From positions 124,001 through 188,000 of the forward strand of contig NZ_JAKZLF010000003.1 in assembly GCF_022808855.1 (NCBI RefSeq): a stretch of 64,000 nt of DNA. Direction: 5' to 3'. Below, in pieces: positions 45,304 to 53,694 of the stretch (position 1 is its first letter; every line of letters starts with the position of its first letter). The notes under the pieces were generated by a model. That model saw only the letters and a list, made by a program, of their open reading frames with translations, had not been told where the DNA came from and did not search any database. The stretch is from Anaeromyxobacter soli (GTDB taxonomy: Bacteria > Myxococcota > Myxococcia > Myxococcales > Anaeromyxobacteraceae). The translations under genes were made by a program, and so were the position numbers.

Positions 45304-47373
45304 TCACCTCAGCTTGAAGTTCGCGCTCCGCGTCGAGCCGTCCGCGAGGACGAGGTCGAGACGCCAGCAGGTGCCGGGCAGCTTCGGCGTCTGCCAGTTC
45401 AGCACGTACTGCGCCGCGGTGAAGTCGTAGCGGAGCGCCGTGCCGCCGGTGGTCGTGAGCTCGATCTGCGACTCGAGCGAGGTGAGCGCGGCGCAGGCGA
45501 TGCTCTGGACCTTCGTGCTCTTCAGGTCGACGGCCGAGAGGTCGGTGATCTCGACCCCGCCCTGCCCCTGCAGCTTCCACTTCACCGGCACCGTGGCGCC
45601 GTTCTTCACGGCGTTCACGAGCGGGAGGTCGTCCACCGGCTGGAAGAAGCCGAGGAACGCGAACTGGACGGTCACGGTGAACGTCTTCGGCGTCGCCGCG
45701 TTCCCGCGGGAATCGCTCGCGGTGCAGGACACGGTCGTCGTGCCGGGGGCGAAGGTGCTCCCGGACTGCGGCGTGCAGCTCGCCGTCACGGCGCCGTCGA
45801 CGAGGTCGGTCGCGGAGGCGGCGAACGACACCGGCGCACCCTGCGCGCTCGTCGCGAGCGTCGTGAGATCGCCGGGGACTGTGACGGCGGGCGGGGTCGT
45901 GTCCCGGACCGTCACCGTGAACGTCTTCGGGCCGCTCCCGTTGCCGTGCGCGTCGGTCGCCGTGCAGGAGACCGTGGTCGTCCCGAGCGCGAACGTGCTG
46001 CCGGAGGCGGGCGTGCACACGGGCGTCACGGCGCCGTCGACGAGATCCGACGCGGAGGCGCCGAACGTCACCGCGGCGCCCGCGGCGCTCGTCGCCTCCT
46101 CCGTGAGGCTCGCCGGGACGGTCACGTCCGGCGGCGTCGTGTCGACGATCGACGCGGTGAAGCTCGCTCCCGTCCTGTTCCCTGCCTTGTCCGACGCCGC
46201 GCACTGCACGACGCTATCCCCGAGCGGGAACGTCGTGCCGGATTGCGGGACGCACACGGCCGGCACCTCACCGTCGAAGGCGTCGTCGCCTTTGATCGAG
46301 AAGACGACGGTCGCCCCGGAGGCCGAGGTGGCCTCACGCGTGATGTTCGGCGGGTTCAGCACCGGCGCGGTCACGTCCTTCACGACGACCTCGCAGCTGT
46401 CGGTGCTGAACAGGCTGCCGTTGTCGGTGACCTTCAGCTCGAACGTCATCGTGTCGCCATGGCCCACCGTGAGCCGGGGCGCATCGAAGGCGAGCGCGGG
46501 GTACGACAGCGCCTCCGCCGCGAGGTTCGCGTCCGGGCCGCCCGAGGTCTGGCGCCAGGCGTACGAGGCGATGCCGTCGTCGGGATCCGTGGAGGGCTTC
46601 GAGGGAGATGCGCCGTCCAGCAGGATCGAGGCGCCCTCGTTCACGGGGGACGTGCACACGGCGTTCGCGACCGGCGGGTCGTTCACCCACTTGACCGTGA
46701 CGACCACCTCCGCCGAGCTCGAGAGCGAGCCGTCGGAGACCGTGAGCCGGTACGTGAAGCTGGCGCCGCCGGGGTAAGGCACCGGGGGCGCCGCGAGCTC
46801 GACCGCCGCCGTCGTCCCGACCTGCTCGACGCTCCCCGCGACGACCCGCTCCCAGCGGTAGGTCAGCGGATCACCGTCGGGATCGCTCGAGCCGCGGCCG
46901 TCGAGGAGGAACAGGTCACCTTCGTTCACGGACGACGGGGCGCTCGCCGCGGCGAGCGGCGGGCTGTTGACGTCCGTGATGGTGACCGTCGTCGTCGCGG
47001 TCTGGGTCTGGAGCGGGTCGCAGCCCCTCACGGTCACGGTGAAGTGGAGGGTGGTGCCCGCCGCCCGGACGTTGGGAGCGGTGAAGGTCGGCTTCGCGGC
47101 GCCGGGATCGCTCAGGACGACGGCGTATGCGTCGTTCGCGTCCTGAGCCCACGAGTACGCGACCGCCTTCGGCTGTGACGGCTCCGCGTTGAGCGTGACC
47201 GTCGTCGGAACGAACGTTCCACCCGAGATCGCCCCCTCCGTCACGGACTGATCGCCGGACGTCCTGGCAGTCACCTCGCATCGGGGCGCGCCGGCTCCTA
47301 GCGCAGGAGCCGCCGCGAGCGCGCCGATCAGTGCCGAAGCGAGCCAGAGAACCCTTCGAGAACAGAGCTGCAT
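45304..47373 (-). CDS. Secreted surface protein with PKD-like and HYR repeats
   Basis: A 689-residue exported protein with signal peptide MQLCSRRVLWLASALIGALAA. The first half (residues about 30-350) has three PKD or Ig-like domains with motifs such as SVNEGDLFLLDGRGSSDPDGD and YRWERV. The second half has three HYR-type repeats of about 80 residues, each opening DTTPPxVTVP-like and containing ATSAxGAxVxF, SDLVDGAVTPVCTP and FALGTTTVSCTATD. The end is a separate domain (FLGFFQPVDDLPLVNAVKNG) that often closes large HYR proteins of delta-proteobacteria. A role in adhesion or surface structure is likely. The ATG at 47373 is preceded by GGTGGGGGTCCCA. Confidence 0.88.
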   Translation of the reverse strand: MQLCSRRVLWLASALIGALAAAPALGAGAPRCEVTARTSGDQSVTEGAISGGTFVPTTVTLNAEPSQPKAVAYSWAQDANDAYAVVLSDPGAAKPTFTAPNVRAAGTTLHFTVTVRGCDPLQTQTATTTVTITDVNSPPLAAASAPSSVNEGDLFLLDGRGSSDPDGDPLTYRWERVVAGSVEQVGTTAAVELAAPPVPYPGGASFTYRLTVSDGSLSSSAEVVVTVKWVNDPPVANAVCTSPVNEGASILLDGASPSKPSTDPDDGIASYAWRQTSGGPDANLAAEALSYPALAFDAPRLTVGHGDTMTFELKVTDNGSLFSTDSCEVVVKDVTAPVLNPPNITREATSASGATVVFSIKGDDAFDGEVPAVCVPQSGTTFPLGDSVVQCAASDKAGNRTGASFTASIVDTTPPDVTVPASLTEEATSAAGAAVTFGASASDLVDGAVTPVCTPASGSTFALGTTTVSCTATDAHGNGSGPKTFTVTVRDTTPPAVTVPGDLTTLATSAQGAPVSFAASATDLVDGAVTASCTPQSGSTFAPGTTTVSCTASDSRGNAATPKTFTVTVQFAFLGFFQPVDDLPLVNAVKNGATVPVKWKLQGQGGVEITDLSAVDLKSTKVQSIACAALTSLESQIELTTTGGTALRYDFTAAQYVLNWQTPKLPGTCWRLDLVLADGSTRSANFKLR

Positions 47374-47745
47374 TGGGACCCCCACCGAGACGAGCCAATC
47401 GATTCGTGCGTGCGGGCAGGCGCCCACCTCTTCGAGTCCAGGGCGACCGTATGGACGCACGCCAGTGGGGGAGAGGCTTGCACCGAGAGCACATGGAACC
47501 AAGTCACCTACACGCGGGGTGCCTGGCGGGGGCGTAAACGCCGCGCCGGCTACCTGGCGCGCCGGCTACCGGGCGACCTCCGGAAGGGGCGCTCTTAACG
47601 GACAGTGCGGGCGGGGGTCATGCCCCCGCGACCATCGCCCAGGGGTGAACCGTGAGAGCAACTACTGCGCTGTCACTTTGGCTCGTCGTCGCTGGATCGT
47701 CCGCAGTCGCGAGCTCGCGTTGCGAGAAAACCCGTACGAGAGAAG
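47374..47745. other. Intergenic region before the surface protein gene
   Basis: Holds the upstream region of the HYR/PKD gene and the end of tRNA-Arg. A hairpin GCGGGGG-TCATG-CCCCCGC is present near 47612-47630 but has no T tract. Open frames here lack ribosome sites and protein-like composition. Nothing further seen. Confidence 0.5.
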
Positions 47746-47819
<74 letters not shown>

Positions 47820-47881
47820 ATCGACTACGGGTCGGCGGATATAGCACAGGGGAGGCCGGAACGCCCACGCGCACGTGCCCC

Positions 47882-49165
47882 TCACACCCCCGCCAGCGTC
47901 AGGGCCCAGCGGACGGCCCCGGCGGTGACGAGCACGAGGACGGGGCTCATCCGGAAGCGCGACAGCGTGAGCGTGGTGGCGACGGCGATCCCGACGTCGG
48001 CGGGGCCGCGCATCGACGCGCCGAGGGTGACCGCGGCGGCGGCCATGAGCCCCACGACCGCCGGGGTGAGGCCGCGCAGCGCGGCGCGGATCGCCCGCCG
48101 CGAGCGCATGCGCAGGAGCCAGCCCCCGAGCACGACCACGAGCGCGAAGGGCGCGGCGAAGATCCCGACCGTCGCCACGATCGCGCCGGGGAACCCGCGC
48201 GCGACGTAGCCGATGAAGGTCGCCATGAGGAGCACCGGCCCCGGGGTGAGCTTCCCGACGGCGATGGCGCTCCTGAACTGCTGCTCGGTGATCCAGCCCG
48301 CGTCCACCACCGTGGCGTGCAGGTGGGGCACGATCGCGAACCCGCCGCCGTACGCGCCGAGCCCGATGCGGAAGAAGAGCGCGCCGATCGCGACGAGGCC
48401 GCCGACGCCGGCCTGGGTGAGGAGGCCGAGGGGAGCCACCACCGCGAGCGGAGCGCCCCCGTCCGCGCCGCGCGTCTCATGCAGCGGCTCGAGCGGCTGA
48501 CCCTCGTCCGGCAGCGCCACCGGCGGAGACGGCTTGCGGGGCGCCCGGCGGATGCGGGCGAGCCGCGCGCGCTTCAGCATGAGGTCGATGACGAGCCCGG
48601 AGGCGATCCCGAGCGCCGCGATCTCGCCGGAGGCCGCCCCGCCGGCGATGCTGAGCAGGAGCGCCACCGCCGCGACGCCCATCTGCCAGGGCCGTCCGAT
48701 CGACGTCCGGACCATGCGCAGCGCGAGCGCCGCCACGATGCCCACCACGGCCGCGTTGAGGCCCGAGAGGACCACCTCCGCGCGCGGCTGCACGCCGAAC
48801 CGGACGTAGGCCCACGCGAGGGCGAGCGTGAGGAGCGCCCCCGGCAGCACGAAGCCGACGTACGCCGCGAGCGCCCCGCTCATCCCGCGCAGCCGGAGGC
48901 CGACGTGCGCGAGCGCGTTCGCGGCGGCGCCGCCCGGGAGCATCTGCGACACGGTGGTGGTGTTGGCGAACTCCCGCTCCGTCAGCCAGCGGCGGCGATC
49001 GACCGCGAGGTGCCCGATCATCCCGAGCACGCTCACCCCGCCGCCGAACCCGATCGTGCCGAGCCACAGCGAGGCGCGGGCGAGCTCCCAGTGGGTGGGG
49101 ATCGCGCGGGTGGCGGTCGCGGTCCGCTCGCCGCCTCGATGGCCCTCGGTCCTCGCCCTCAGCAT
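47882..49165 (-). CDS. chrA: Chromate transporter ChrA, two-domain form
   Basis: An inner-membrane exporter of 427 residues in the CHR family. It has two homologous halves. The first begins ASLWLGTIGFGGGVSVLGMI with SQMLPGGAAANALAHVG; the second has FFRIGLGAYGGGFAIVPHL and AVGKLTPGPVLLMATFIGYVA. The GFGGG/GAYGGG and PGG/PGP motifs are the hallmarks of both halves, with about 10-12 membrane helices overall. Long-chain CHR proteins export chromate using the proton gradient and give Cr(VI) resistance, but some have other anions. The start at 49165 was chosen for length. It is divergent from the methyltransferase gene. Confidence 0.92.
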   Translation of the reverse strand: MLRARTEGHRGGERTATATRAIPTHWELARASLWLGTIGFGGGVSVLGMIGHLAVDRRRWLTEREFANTTTVSQMLPGGAAANALAHVGLRLRGMSGALAAYVGFVLPGALLTLALAWAYVRFGVQPRAEVVLSGLNAAVVGIVAALALRMVRTSIGRPWQMGVAAVALLLSIAGGAASGEIAALGIASGLVIDLMLKRARLARIRRAPRKPSPPVALPDEGQPLEPLHETRGADGGAPLAVVAPLGLLTQAGVGGLVAIGALFFRIGLGAYGGGFAIVPHLHATVVDAGWITEQQFRSAIAVGKLTPGPVLLMATFIGYVARGFPGAIVATVGIFAAPFALVVVLGGWLLRMRSRRAIRAALRGLTPAVVGLMAAAAVTLGASMRGPADVGIAVATTLTLSRFRMSPVLVLVTAGAVRWALTLAGV

Positions 49166-49291
49166 CGTCAGGTGTCCGAACGCTGAAACCGGGCGGCGCC
49201 GTCCCCTCGTGGTGGCCGCCCTCGACCCGCGTGTGCATACCAGGGTCCTCGTCCCGTCGCCACGAACCTCCGCGCTTCCCGCTGGCTCTCC

Positions 49292-49308
49292 CGGGAGCGA
49301 GACTCCCG
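49292..49308 (+). promoter_or_regulatory. Hairpin covering the ribosome site of the methyltransferase gene
   Basis: CGGGAG (49292-49297), loop CGAGA and CTCCCG (49303-49308) make a perfect 6-bp hairpin that ends two bases before the ATG at 49311. The only Shine-Dalgarno-like GGGAG lies in its 5' arm, so translation could be limited by this structure. Confidence 0.4.
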
Positions 49309-49310
49309 AC

Positions 49311-49958
49311 ATGCCCCTCCCCGGCGACGCCCCCTCGCACCTCGACCGCGCGCTCGAGGCCCGGTACTCCCCCCTCGCCAGCACGGCGGGCTCGCTCTCC
49401 TGCGGGAGCGTGCTCGAGCACGCCGCGCCCGGCGCGGGCGAGACGCTCGTGGATCTCGGCTGCGGCCGCGGGCGCGAGCTCCTGCGCGCGGCCGCGGCCG
49501 TGGGCCCCGGCGGGCGCGCGATCGGCGTCGACGCGAACGCGGCGATGATCGCGGCGGCGCGCGAGCTCGCGGGAGGCCTCGCGCAGGTGCGGCTCGTGCG
49601 CGCGGACCTCGCCGCCGTGACGCTGCCGGACGGCGAGGCCGACGTCGTCGTCTCGAACTGCGCCATCAACCACGCGCCGGACAAGGCCGCCGTGTACCGG
49701 GAGGTGCACCGCCTGCTCCGCTCCGGCGGGCGCTTCGTCGTCTCCGACGTCGTCTCGGAGACCGCCCTCCCCGACTCCGTGCGCAACGACCCGGCCGCCT
49801 GGGCCGCATGCTACGGGGGCGCCATCCCGGAGGCGGACTACCTCGCCGCCATCGCCGCGGCCGGCCTCGCCGAGGTGAGCGTGCTGCGCCGCACGGCGCC
49901 CTACGAGAAGGGCGGCGTGCGCGTCCTCTCGATCACCGTGAAGGGCCGGCGCCCTTAG
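49311..49958 (+). CDS. SAM-dependent methyltransferase, ArsM-like
   Basis: A 215-residue class I methyltransferase. Motif I is LVDLGCGRGREL near residue 47, with the acidic ribose contact in GVDANAAMI near 74. The segment DVVVSNCAINHAPDK (Cys117) and the later WAACYGGAIPEADY (Cys167) match the arrangement of arsenite methyltransferases, where conserved cysteines in SNCV-N and CxGGA segments bind As(III). A further cysteine is at residue 31. It lacks the longer N- and C-terminal parts of typical ArsM (about 350 residues), so arsenic need not be the substrate. It is the first gene of the peptide cassette, 17 bases before the radical SAM gene. Confidence 0.85.
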   Translation: MPLPGDAPSHLDRALEARYSPLASTAGSLSCGSVLEHAAPGAGETLVDLGCGRGRELLRAAAAVGPGGRAIGVDANAAMIAAARELAGGLAQVRLVRADLAAVTLPDGEADVVVSNCAINHAPDKAAVYREVHRLLRSGGRFVVSDVVSETALPDSVRNDPAAWAACYGGAIPEADYLAAIAAAGLAEVSVLRRTAPYEKGGVRVLSITVKGRRP

Positions 49959-49975
49959 CGCCGGAGAAGGCCTCG

Positions 49976-51328
49976 ATGCGCCTCTCGCGCTCCACCCTCG
50001 TCGCGCCCATCCCCGGCTCCGTCCAGGTGCTCCTGGTGCAGCCGCTCACCGGCCAGGCCGCGCTCGTCGCCGCCGAGGACGCCGCCGCCCTCCGCGCGCT
50101 GGATCGGGGCGGGCCGCTCCCCGCGTCGCTGCCCGAGGAGACGCTCCGCGCCGCGGCCTTCGTGGTCGAGTCCGACGACGACGACCGCGCGCTCCTCGCG
50201 CGCGCGCGCGCCGACTTCGAGAAGGAGGCCGCGCGGGCGCCGACGCAGCTCATCGTGGTCCCGAGCTTCGGCTGCAACCTCGCGTGCACCTACTGCTACC
50301 AGGAGGTCTTCGACCCCTCCGCGGCGACGCTCATGCGGCCGGAGGCGGTCGAGGCGTTCTTCGCCTACGTGGACGCGAACCACGCCGCCGAGACGCCGCG
50401 GCCCTACGTGACGCTCTTCGGCGGCGAGCCGCTGCGTGACACGCCCGCGCACCACGAGCGGATCGGACACTTCCTCCGCAGCGCGGGGGAGCGGGGCCTC
50501 TCGCTCGCGTTCGTCACGAACGGCCACGATCTCGAGGCCTTCCTCCCCGCGCTCGCCGCGGGCCCGGTCAAGGAGGTGCAGGTCACGCTCGACGGCCCGC
50601 GAAAGGTCCATGACGCGCGGCGGCCACACGCGAGCGGGCGAGGCACCTTCGACCGGATCGTGGCGGGCATCGACGCGCTCGTCCGCGCCCGGATCCCCGT
50701 GAACCTGCGCGTGGTCGCAGATCGCCAGAACCTGCCCGCGCTCCCGGAGCTCGCCGAGCTCGCGGACGCGAAGGGCTGGCTCGAGCTGCCGGCCTCGCGC
50801 TTCAAGACGCAGGTGGGCCGGAACTACGAGCTGTTCGGCTGCGCCTCGCGCCAGCGCCGCGAGGACCTCTTCGATCGCGTCGAGCTCTGGGCCCACTACC
50901 TCGAGCTCGCCGAGGCGCACCCGGTGCTCCGCCGCTTCCACCGACCGCGGTTCCACGGCATCGGCCACCTCTCCGACACGGGCGAGCTGCCGGCGCCGAA
51001 CTTCGACGCCTGCCCGGCGGCGAAGAAGGAGTGGGCCTTCGGCCCCGACGGGAGCCTGTACGGCTGCACGGCGACCGTCGGCCACCCGGCCCACATGCTC
51101 GGCCGCTACTACCCGGTCGTCTCGCGGGACGAGGCCGCGATCGCGCGCTGGCGGTCGCGCAGCACGCTCACGATCCCGGGCTGCGCGGGGTGCGCCTCCG
51201 CGCCGGTCTGCGGCGGTGGCTGCGGCGCCATCGCGTGGGATCGGGAGGGGACGCCGCTCGCGCCCGACTGCCGCCCCGTCGTCGAGCTCTACGGGCTGGG
51301 CGCGCGGTACTACGGCCTCGATACCTGA
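49976..51328 (+). CDS. Radical SAM/SPASM peptide-maturase-like protein
   Basis: A 450-residue radical SAM enzyme with a complete SPASM domain. An N-terminal region of about 90 residues (VQVLLVQPLTGQAALVAAED) resembles those of other peptide maturases. The SAM cluster motif is FGCNLACTYCYQ (Cys100, 104, 107), followed by TLFGGEPL. The SPASM domain fits the canonical pattern: C...G-x4-C in DACPAAKKEW to GSLYGC, then CAGCASAPVCGGGC (C-x2-C-x5-C-x3-C) and a final DC. Two auxiliary 4Fe-4S clusters are thus predicted. Such enzymes modify ribosomal peptides or sulfatases; no sulfatase is near. The likely substrate is one of the small cysteine proteins just downstream. Confidence 0.93.
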   Translation: MRLSRSTLVAPIPGSVQVLLVQPLTGQAALVAAEDAAALRALDRGGPLPASLPEETLRAAAFVVESDDDDRALLARARADFEKEAARAPTQLIVVPSFGCNLACTYCYQEVFDPSAATLMRPEAVEAFFAYVDANHAAETPRPYVTLFGGEPLRDTPAHHERIGHFLRSAGERGLSLAFVTNGHDLEAFLPALAAGPVKEVQVTLDGPRKVHDARRPHASGRGTFDRIVAGIDALVRARIPVNLRVVADRQNLPALPELAELADAKGWLELPASRFKTQVGRNYELFGCASRQRREDLFDRVELWAHYLELAEAHPVLRRFHRPRFHGIGHLSDTGELPAPNFDACPAAKKEWAFGPDGSLYGCTATVGHPAHMLGRYYPVVSRDEAAIARWRSRSTLTIPGCAGCASAPVCGGGCGAIAWDREGTPLAPDCRPVVELYGLGARYYGLDT

Positions 51329-51469
51329 CCGGGCGGGATGCGGACCGTCCCGGGTCACATCCCGGGGGGCGCCACCCCGCCTGCGACCGCATGTCGCGAA
51401 CCCCGCGTGCCCTCAGCGGCTCGTACTCAACGGCGTGAGGATCCGACGCACCCGTTCCTGGAGGCGCAC

Positions 51470-51655
51470 ATGGTCCCCGCGGCAACGCAGACGGTCCTGC
51501 AGCTCTCCCCTAAGGAGCTGCGGATCATGGTCCAGTCGCTCGTGAACTGCCTCGCGACTTGCCAGACACACAAGGTGAAGCCGGACGCACCGTGTGAGGA
51601 CTGCGACGCCGCTCGCGCCCTGAAGGAGAAGATCGAGTCCCACCTCGCACCCTGA
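51470..51655 (+). CDS. Small cysteine protein, 61 aa, in the radical SAM cassette
   Basis: A 61-residue protein with a strong ribosome site (GGAGGCGCAC before ATG 51470). A helical N-terminus (LSPKELRIMVQSLVNCLATC) leads to Cys27 and Cys31 (CxxxC), His34, then Cys42 and Cys45 (CEDC), and a charged C-terminal helix. The four cysteines and the histidine could hold a zinc ion or an iron-sulfur cluster. It begins 141 bases after the radical SAM stop and ends 11 bases before the 34-residue peptide gene. It could be a second substrate, a leader-binding helper or a metal carrier. No family recognised. Confidence 0.75.
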   Translation: MVPAATQTVLQLSPKELRIMVQSLVNCLATCQTHKVKPDAPCEDCDAARALKEKIESHLAP

Positions 51656-51666
51656 AGGAGAGCGCG

Positions 51667-51771
51667 ATGAAGCTGCTCACCACGCTCAAGAAGCCCACCT
51701 GCTGCGCGCCGGAGAAGGTCGCGCAGTGCTGCGCCAAGGCATCCCCGCTCGTCTCGGGCTGCCACGACTGA
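51667..51771 (+). CDS. Cys-rich 34-residue peptide, candidate RiPP precursor
   Basis: A very short gene with a good ribosome site (AAGGAGAGCGCG before ATG). The peptide has a lysine-rich, leader-like start (MKLLTTLKKPT), then Cys12-Cys13, a seven-residue spacer, Cys21-Cys22, a second spacer and Cys32 close to the C-terminus (GCHD). Five cysteines in 34 residues, two of them adjacent pairs, is far from chance. A terminator begins six bases after the stop codon, so this peptide's mRNA would be more abundant than that of the genes downstream, as is usual for precursor peptides. Substrate of the radical SAM and methyltransferase enzymes, or a metallothionein-like metal-binding peptide, are the two best readings. 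Confidence 0.7.
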   Translation: MKLLTTLKKPTCCAPEKVAQCCAKASPLVSGCHD

Positions 51772-51777
51772 AGCACC

Positions 51778-51803
51778 GCGGGGTCCGCCCCGCTCCTTTT
51801 CCC
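51778..51803 (+). terminator. Terminator or attenuator between the 34-aa peptide and thioredoxin genes
   Basis: GCGGGG (51778-51783), loop TCCG, CCCCGC (51788-51793), then TCCTTTTCCC. It sits directly after the peptide gene and before the thioredoxin gene and would make expression of the peptide uneven with that of the reductases. Confidence 0.7.
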
Positions 51804-51862
51804 ACCCTCACCTCCCCCGGCCTCCGGATCCTCCGGACGGGAGAGGTCTGCCTGGAGGTCCG

Positions 51863-52198
51863 ATGGCCGCATCCGTCGAGGAGATCAACGCCGCGCAGTA
51901 CGAGGAGCGCGTGCTCGGGGCAGAGACCCCGGTCGTGCTCGACTTCTTCTCCACCGAGTGCCCGCCCTGCGAGGCGCTCGCGCCCAAGTTCGAGGCGGTC
52001 GCCGAGCAGTTCGCGGGCAGGGCGCGGTTCCTCAAGGTCTTCCGGCAGGGCAACCGCGAGCTCGCGACGCAGCTCGGGGTCACCGGCAGCCCGACCCTCG
52101 TCTTCTTCAAGGGCGGGCGCGAGGTGGGGGCGCGCATGACCGGCGAGGACATCAAGCGGTCCGCGCTGAAGTCCGCCGTCGAGGCGCTGCTCACCTGA
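51863..52198 (+). CDS. Thioredoxin-like protein with CPPC active site
   Basis: A 111-residue cytoplasmic thioredoxin. The active site is TECPPCEAL near residues 32-38, in place of the WCGPC of classical thioredoxin, and the following strand and cis-proline loop [13 protein letters not shown] are intact. The tryptophan before the first cysteine is absent. This is the partner of the reductase encoded 16 bases downstream. Nonstandard CxxC thioredoxins paired with a dedicated reductase often serve a particular pathway, here perhaps the cassette upstream. Start ATG 51863 after GGAGGTCCG. Confidence 0.9.
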   Translation: MAASVEEINAAQYEERVLGAETPVVLDFFSTECPPCEALAPKFEAVAEQFAGRARFLKVFRQGNRELATQLGVTGSPTLVFFKGGREVGARMTGEDIKRSALKSAVEALLT

Positions 52199-52214
52199 GC
52201 GGGAGCTCCTGGCC

Positions 52215-53135
52215 ATGAACGAGCGCTACGACGTCGTCGTCATCGGGGCTGGACCCGCCGGACTCACCGCCGCCATCTACGCGGCGCGCGCGAGGCTCAG
52301 GACGCTCGTGATCGACGAGAGCATCCCGGGCGGGCAGGTGAAGACGACCCACAAGGTGTCGAACTACCCCGGCTTCCCGGAGGACATCCACGGCTCCGAG
52401 CTCTCGCTGGCGTTCGCGAGGCAAGCCGAGCGCTTCGGCGCGAAGATCCGCCGCTCGGTCGAGATCACGGCGCACGACCTCGCGCCCTTCGTGAAGACGC
52501 TCGAGCTGGACGAGTCGGAGACGGTCGAGGCGCGCGCGGTGATCGTGACGACCGGCGCGAAGCCGCGCCCGCTCGGGGTCCCGGGAGAGGACACGTTCAA
52601 GGGCCGCGGCATCTCCTACTGCGCGACCTGCGACGGCGCCTACTTCGAGGGCAAGGACATCCACGTCATCGGCGGCGGGAACTCCGCCGTGGAGGAGGCG
52701 CTCTTCCTCACGCAGTTCGCGCGGAGCGTCACCATCGTCCACCAGTTCGAGCAGTTCCAGGCGGAGCCGGCCTCGGTGAGCGAGGCGCTCACGAACCCGA
52801 AGATCCAGGTCCTGTTCGGACACGAGCCGCGGGCGTTCCACGGCGAGACGGCGCTCGAGGCGCTCGAGGTCGAGGCGCTGCGGACCCAGGAGCGAAAGCG
52901 GCTCCCGACCGACGGCGTGTTCGTGTTCATCGGGATGGTACCGCGCACCGACCTCCTCGCGCGCTACGTCAAGCTCGCCCCGAGCGGCTACGTGAAGACG
53001 ACCGACGACATGGAGACCGAGATCCCCGGCGTGTACGCCGCGGGCGACATCCGCGTGAAGCGGTTCCGGCAGATCACCACCGCGGTGGCCGACGGCACCA
53101 TCGCCGCCCTGGCGGCGCAGAAGTATCTCCGCTGA
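52215..53135 (+). CDS. Thioredoxin reductase-like FAD/NAD(P)-dependent oxidoreductase
   Basis: A 306-residue flavoprotein of the low-molecular-weight thioredoxin reductase type. The FAD motif is [13 protein letters not shown], the NAD(P) motif [16 protein letters not shown], and the redox-active pair CATC in [12 protein letters not shown] near residue 135. The second FAD contact is [15 protein letters not shown]. The region after GGGNSA lacks the HRRDxxR motif that marks NADPH binding in classical TrxB (here [11 protein letters not shown]), so the electron donor may be NADH or ferredoxin. It is paired with the CPPC thioredoxin. Confidence 0.93.
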   Translation: MNERYDVVVIGAGPAGLTAAIYAARARLRTLVIDESIPGGQVKTTHKVSNYPGFPEDIHGSELSLAFARQAERFGAKIRRSVEITAHDLAPFVKTLELDESETVEARAVIVTTGAKPRPLGVPGEDTFKGRGISYCATCDGAYFEGKDIHVIGGGNSAVEEALFLTQFARSVTIVHQFEQFQAEPASVSEALTNPKIQVLFGHEPRAFHGETALEALEVEALRTQERKRLPTDGVFVFIGMVPRTDLLARYVKLAPSGYVKTTDDMETEIPGVYAAGDIRVKRFRQITTAVADGTIAALAAQKYLR

Positions 53136-53256
53136 GCGCCGCGGCGGGCGAGCGTGCGGCCCCTGCGAGGGCCGTACGCCGCCGTGGTCGCGTCTCCCCG
53201 GGTCCCGTGCTAATCCACGACCGCCGCGACCTCGAACCGGCGGCGAGGAGACGATC

Positions 53257-53643
53257 GTGCGCATCCTCCACACCATGCTCCGCGTCGGCGATCTCGAGCG
53301 CTCCATCGCGTTCTACACCGAGATCCTGGGGATGAAGCTCCTGCGCCGGCAGGACTACCCGGACGGCCGCTTCACGCTCGCGTTCGTGGGCTACGGTCCC
53401 GAGTCCGAGCACGCGGCGCTCGAGCTCACGCACAACTGGGACACGAGCTCCTACGATCTCGGCAGCGGCTACGGCCACGTCGCCCTCGAGGTGCCGGACG
53501 CCTACGCCGCGTGCGCGGAGATCAAGCGGCGCGGGGGCGTGGTCACCCGCGAGGCCGGGCCGATGAAGCACGGCACGACCGTCATCGCCTTCGTGCAGGA
53601 CCCCGACGGCTACAAGGTCGAGCTCATCCAGCGCGGGACCTGA
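53257..53643 (+). CDS. gloA: Lactoylglutathione lyase (glyoxalase I)
   Basis: Isomerises the glutathione-methylglyoxal hemithioacetal to lactoylglutathione. The 128-residue protein has the two beta-alpha-beta-beta-beta modules with metal ligands: [23 protein letters not shown] (His5), [12 protein letters not shown] (Glu), [12 protein letters not shown] (His) and GYKVELIQ (Glu). It is close to E. coli GloA in length and motif placement. GTG at 53257, after GGCGAGGAGACGATC. It stands alone between the reductase and the convergent chemosensory operon. Confidence 0.93.
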   Translation: MRILHTMLRVGDLERSIAFYTEILGMKLLRRQDYPDGRFTLAFVGYGPESEHAALELTHNWDTSSYDLGSGYGHVALEVPDAYAACAEIKRRGGVVTREAGPMKHGTTVIAFVQDPDGYKVELIQRGT

Positions 53644-53694
53644 ACGCCCCAGGAGACGGGTGACGAGCGTCGAGGTGGGGACGGCGCCGGTGCC

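Noticed and set aside
47610-47632. GCGGGGG/CCCCCGC hairpin as a terminator
   Set aside because: No T tract follows on either strand.
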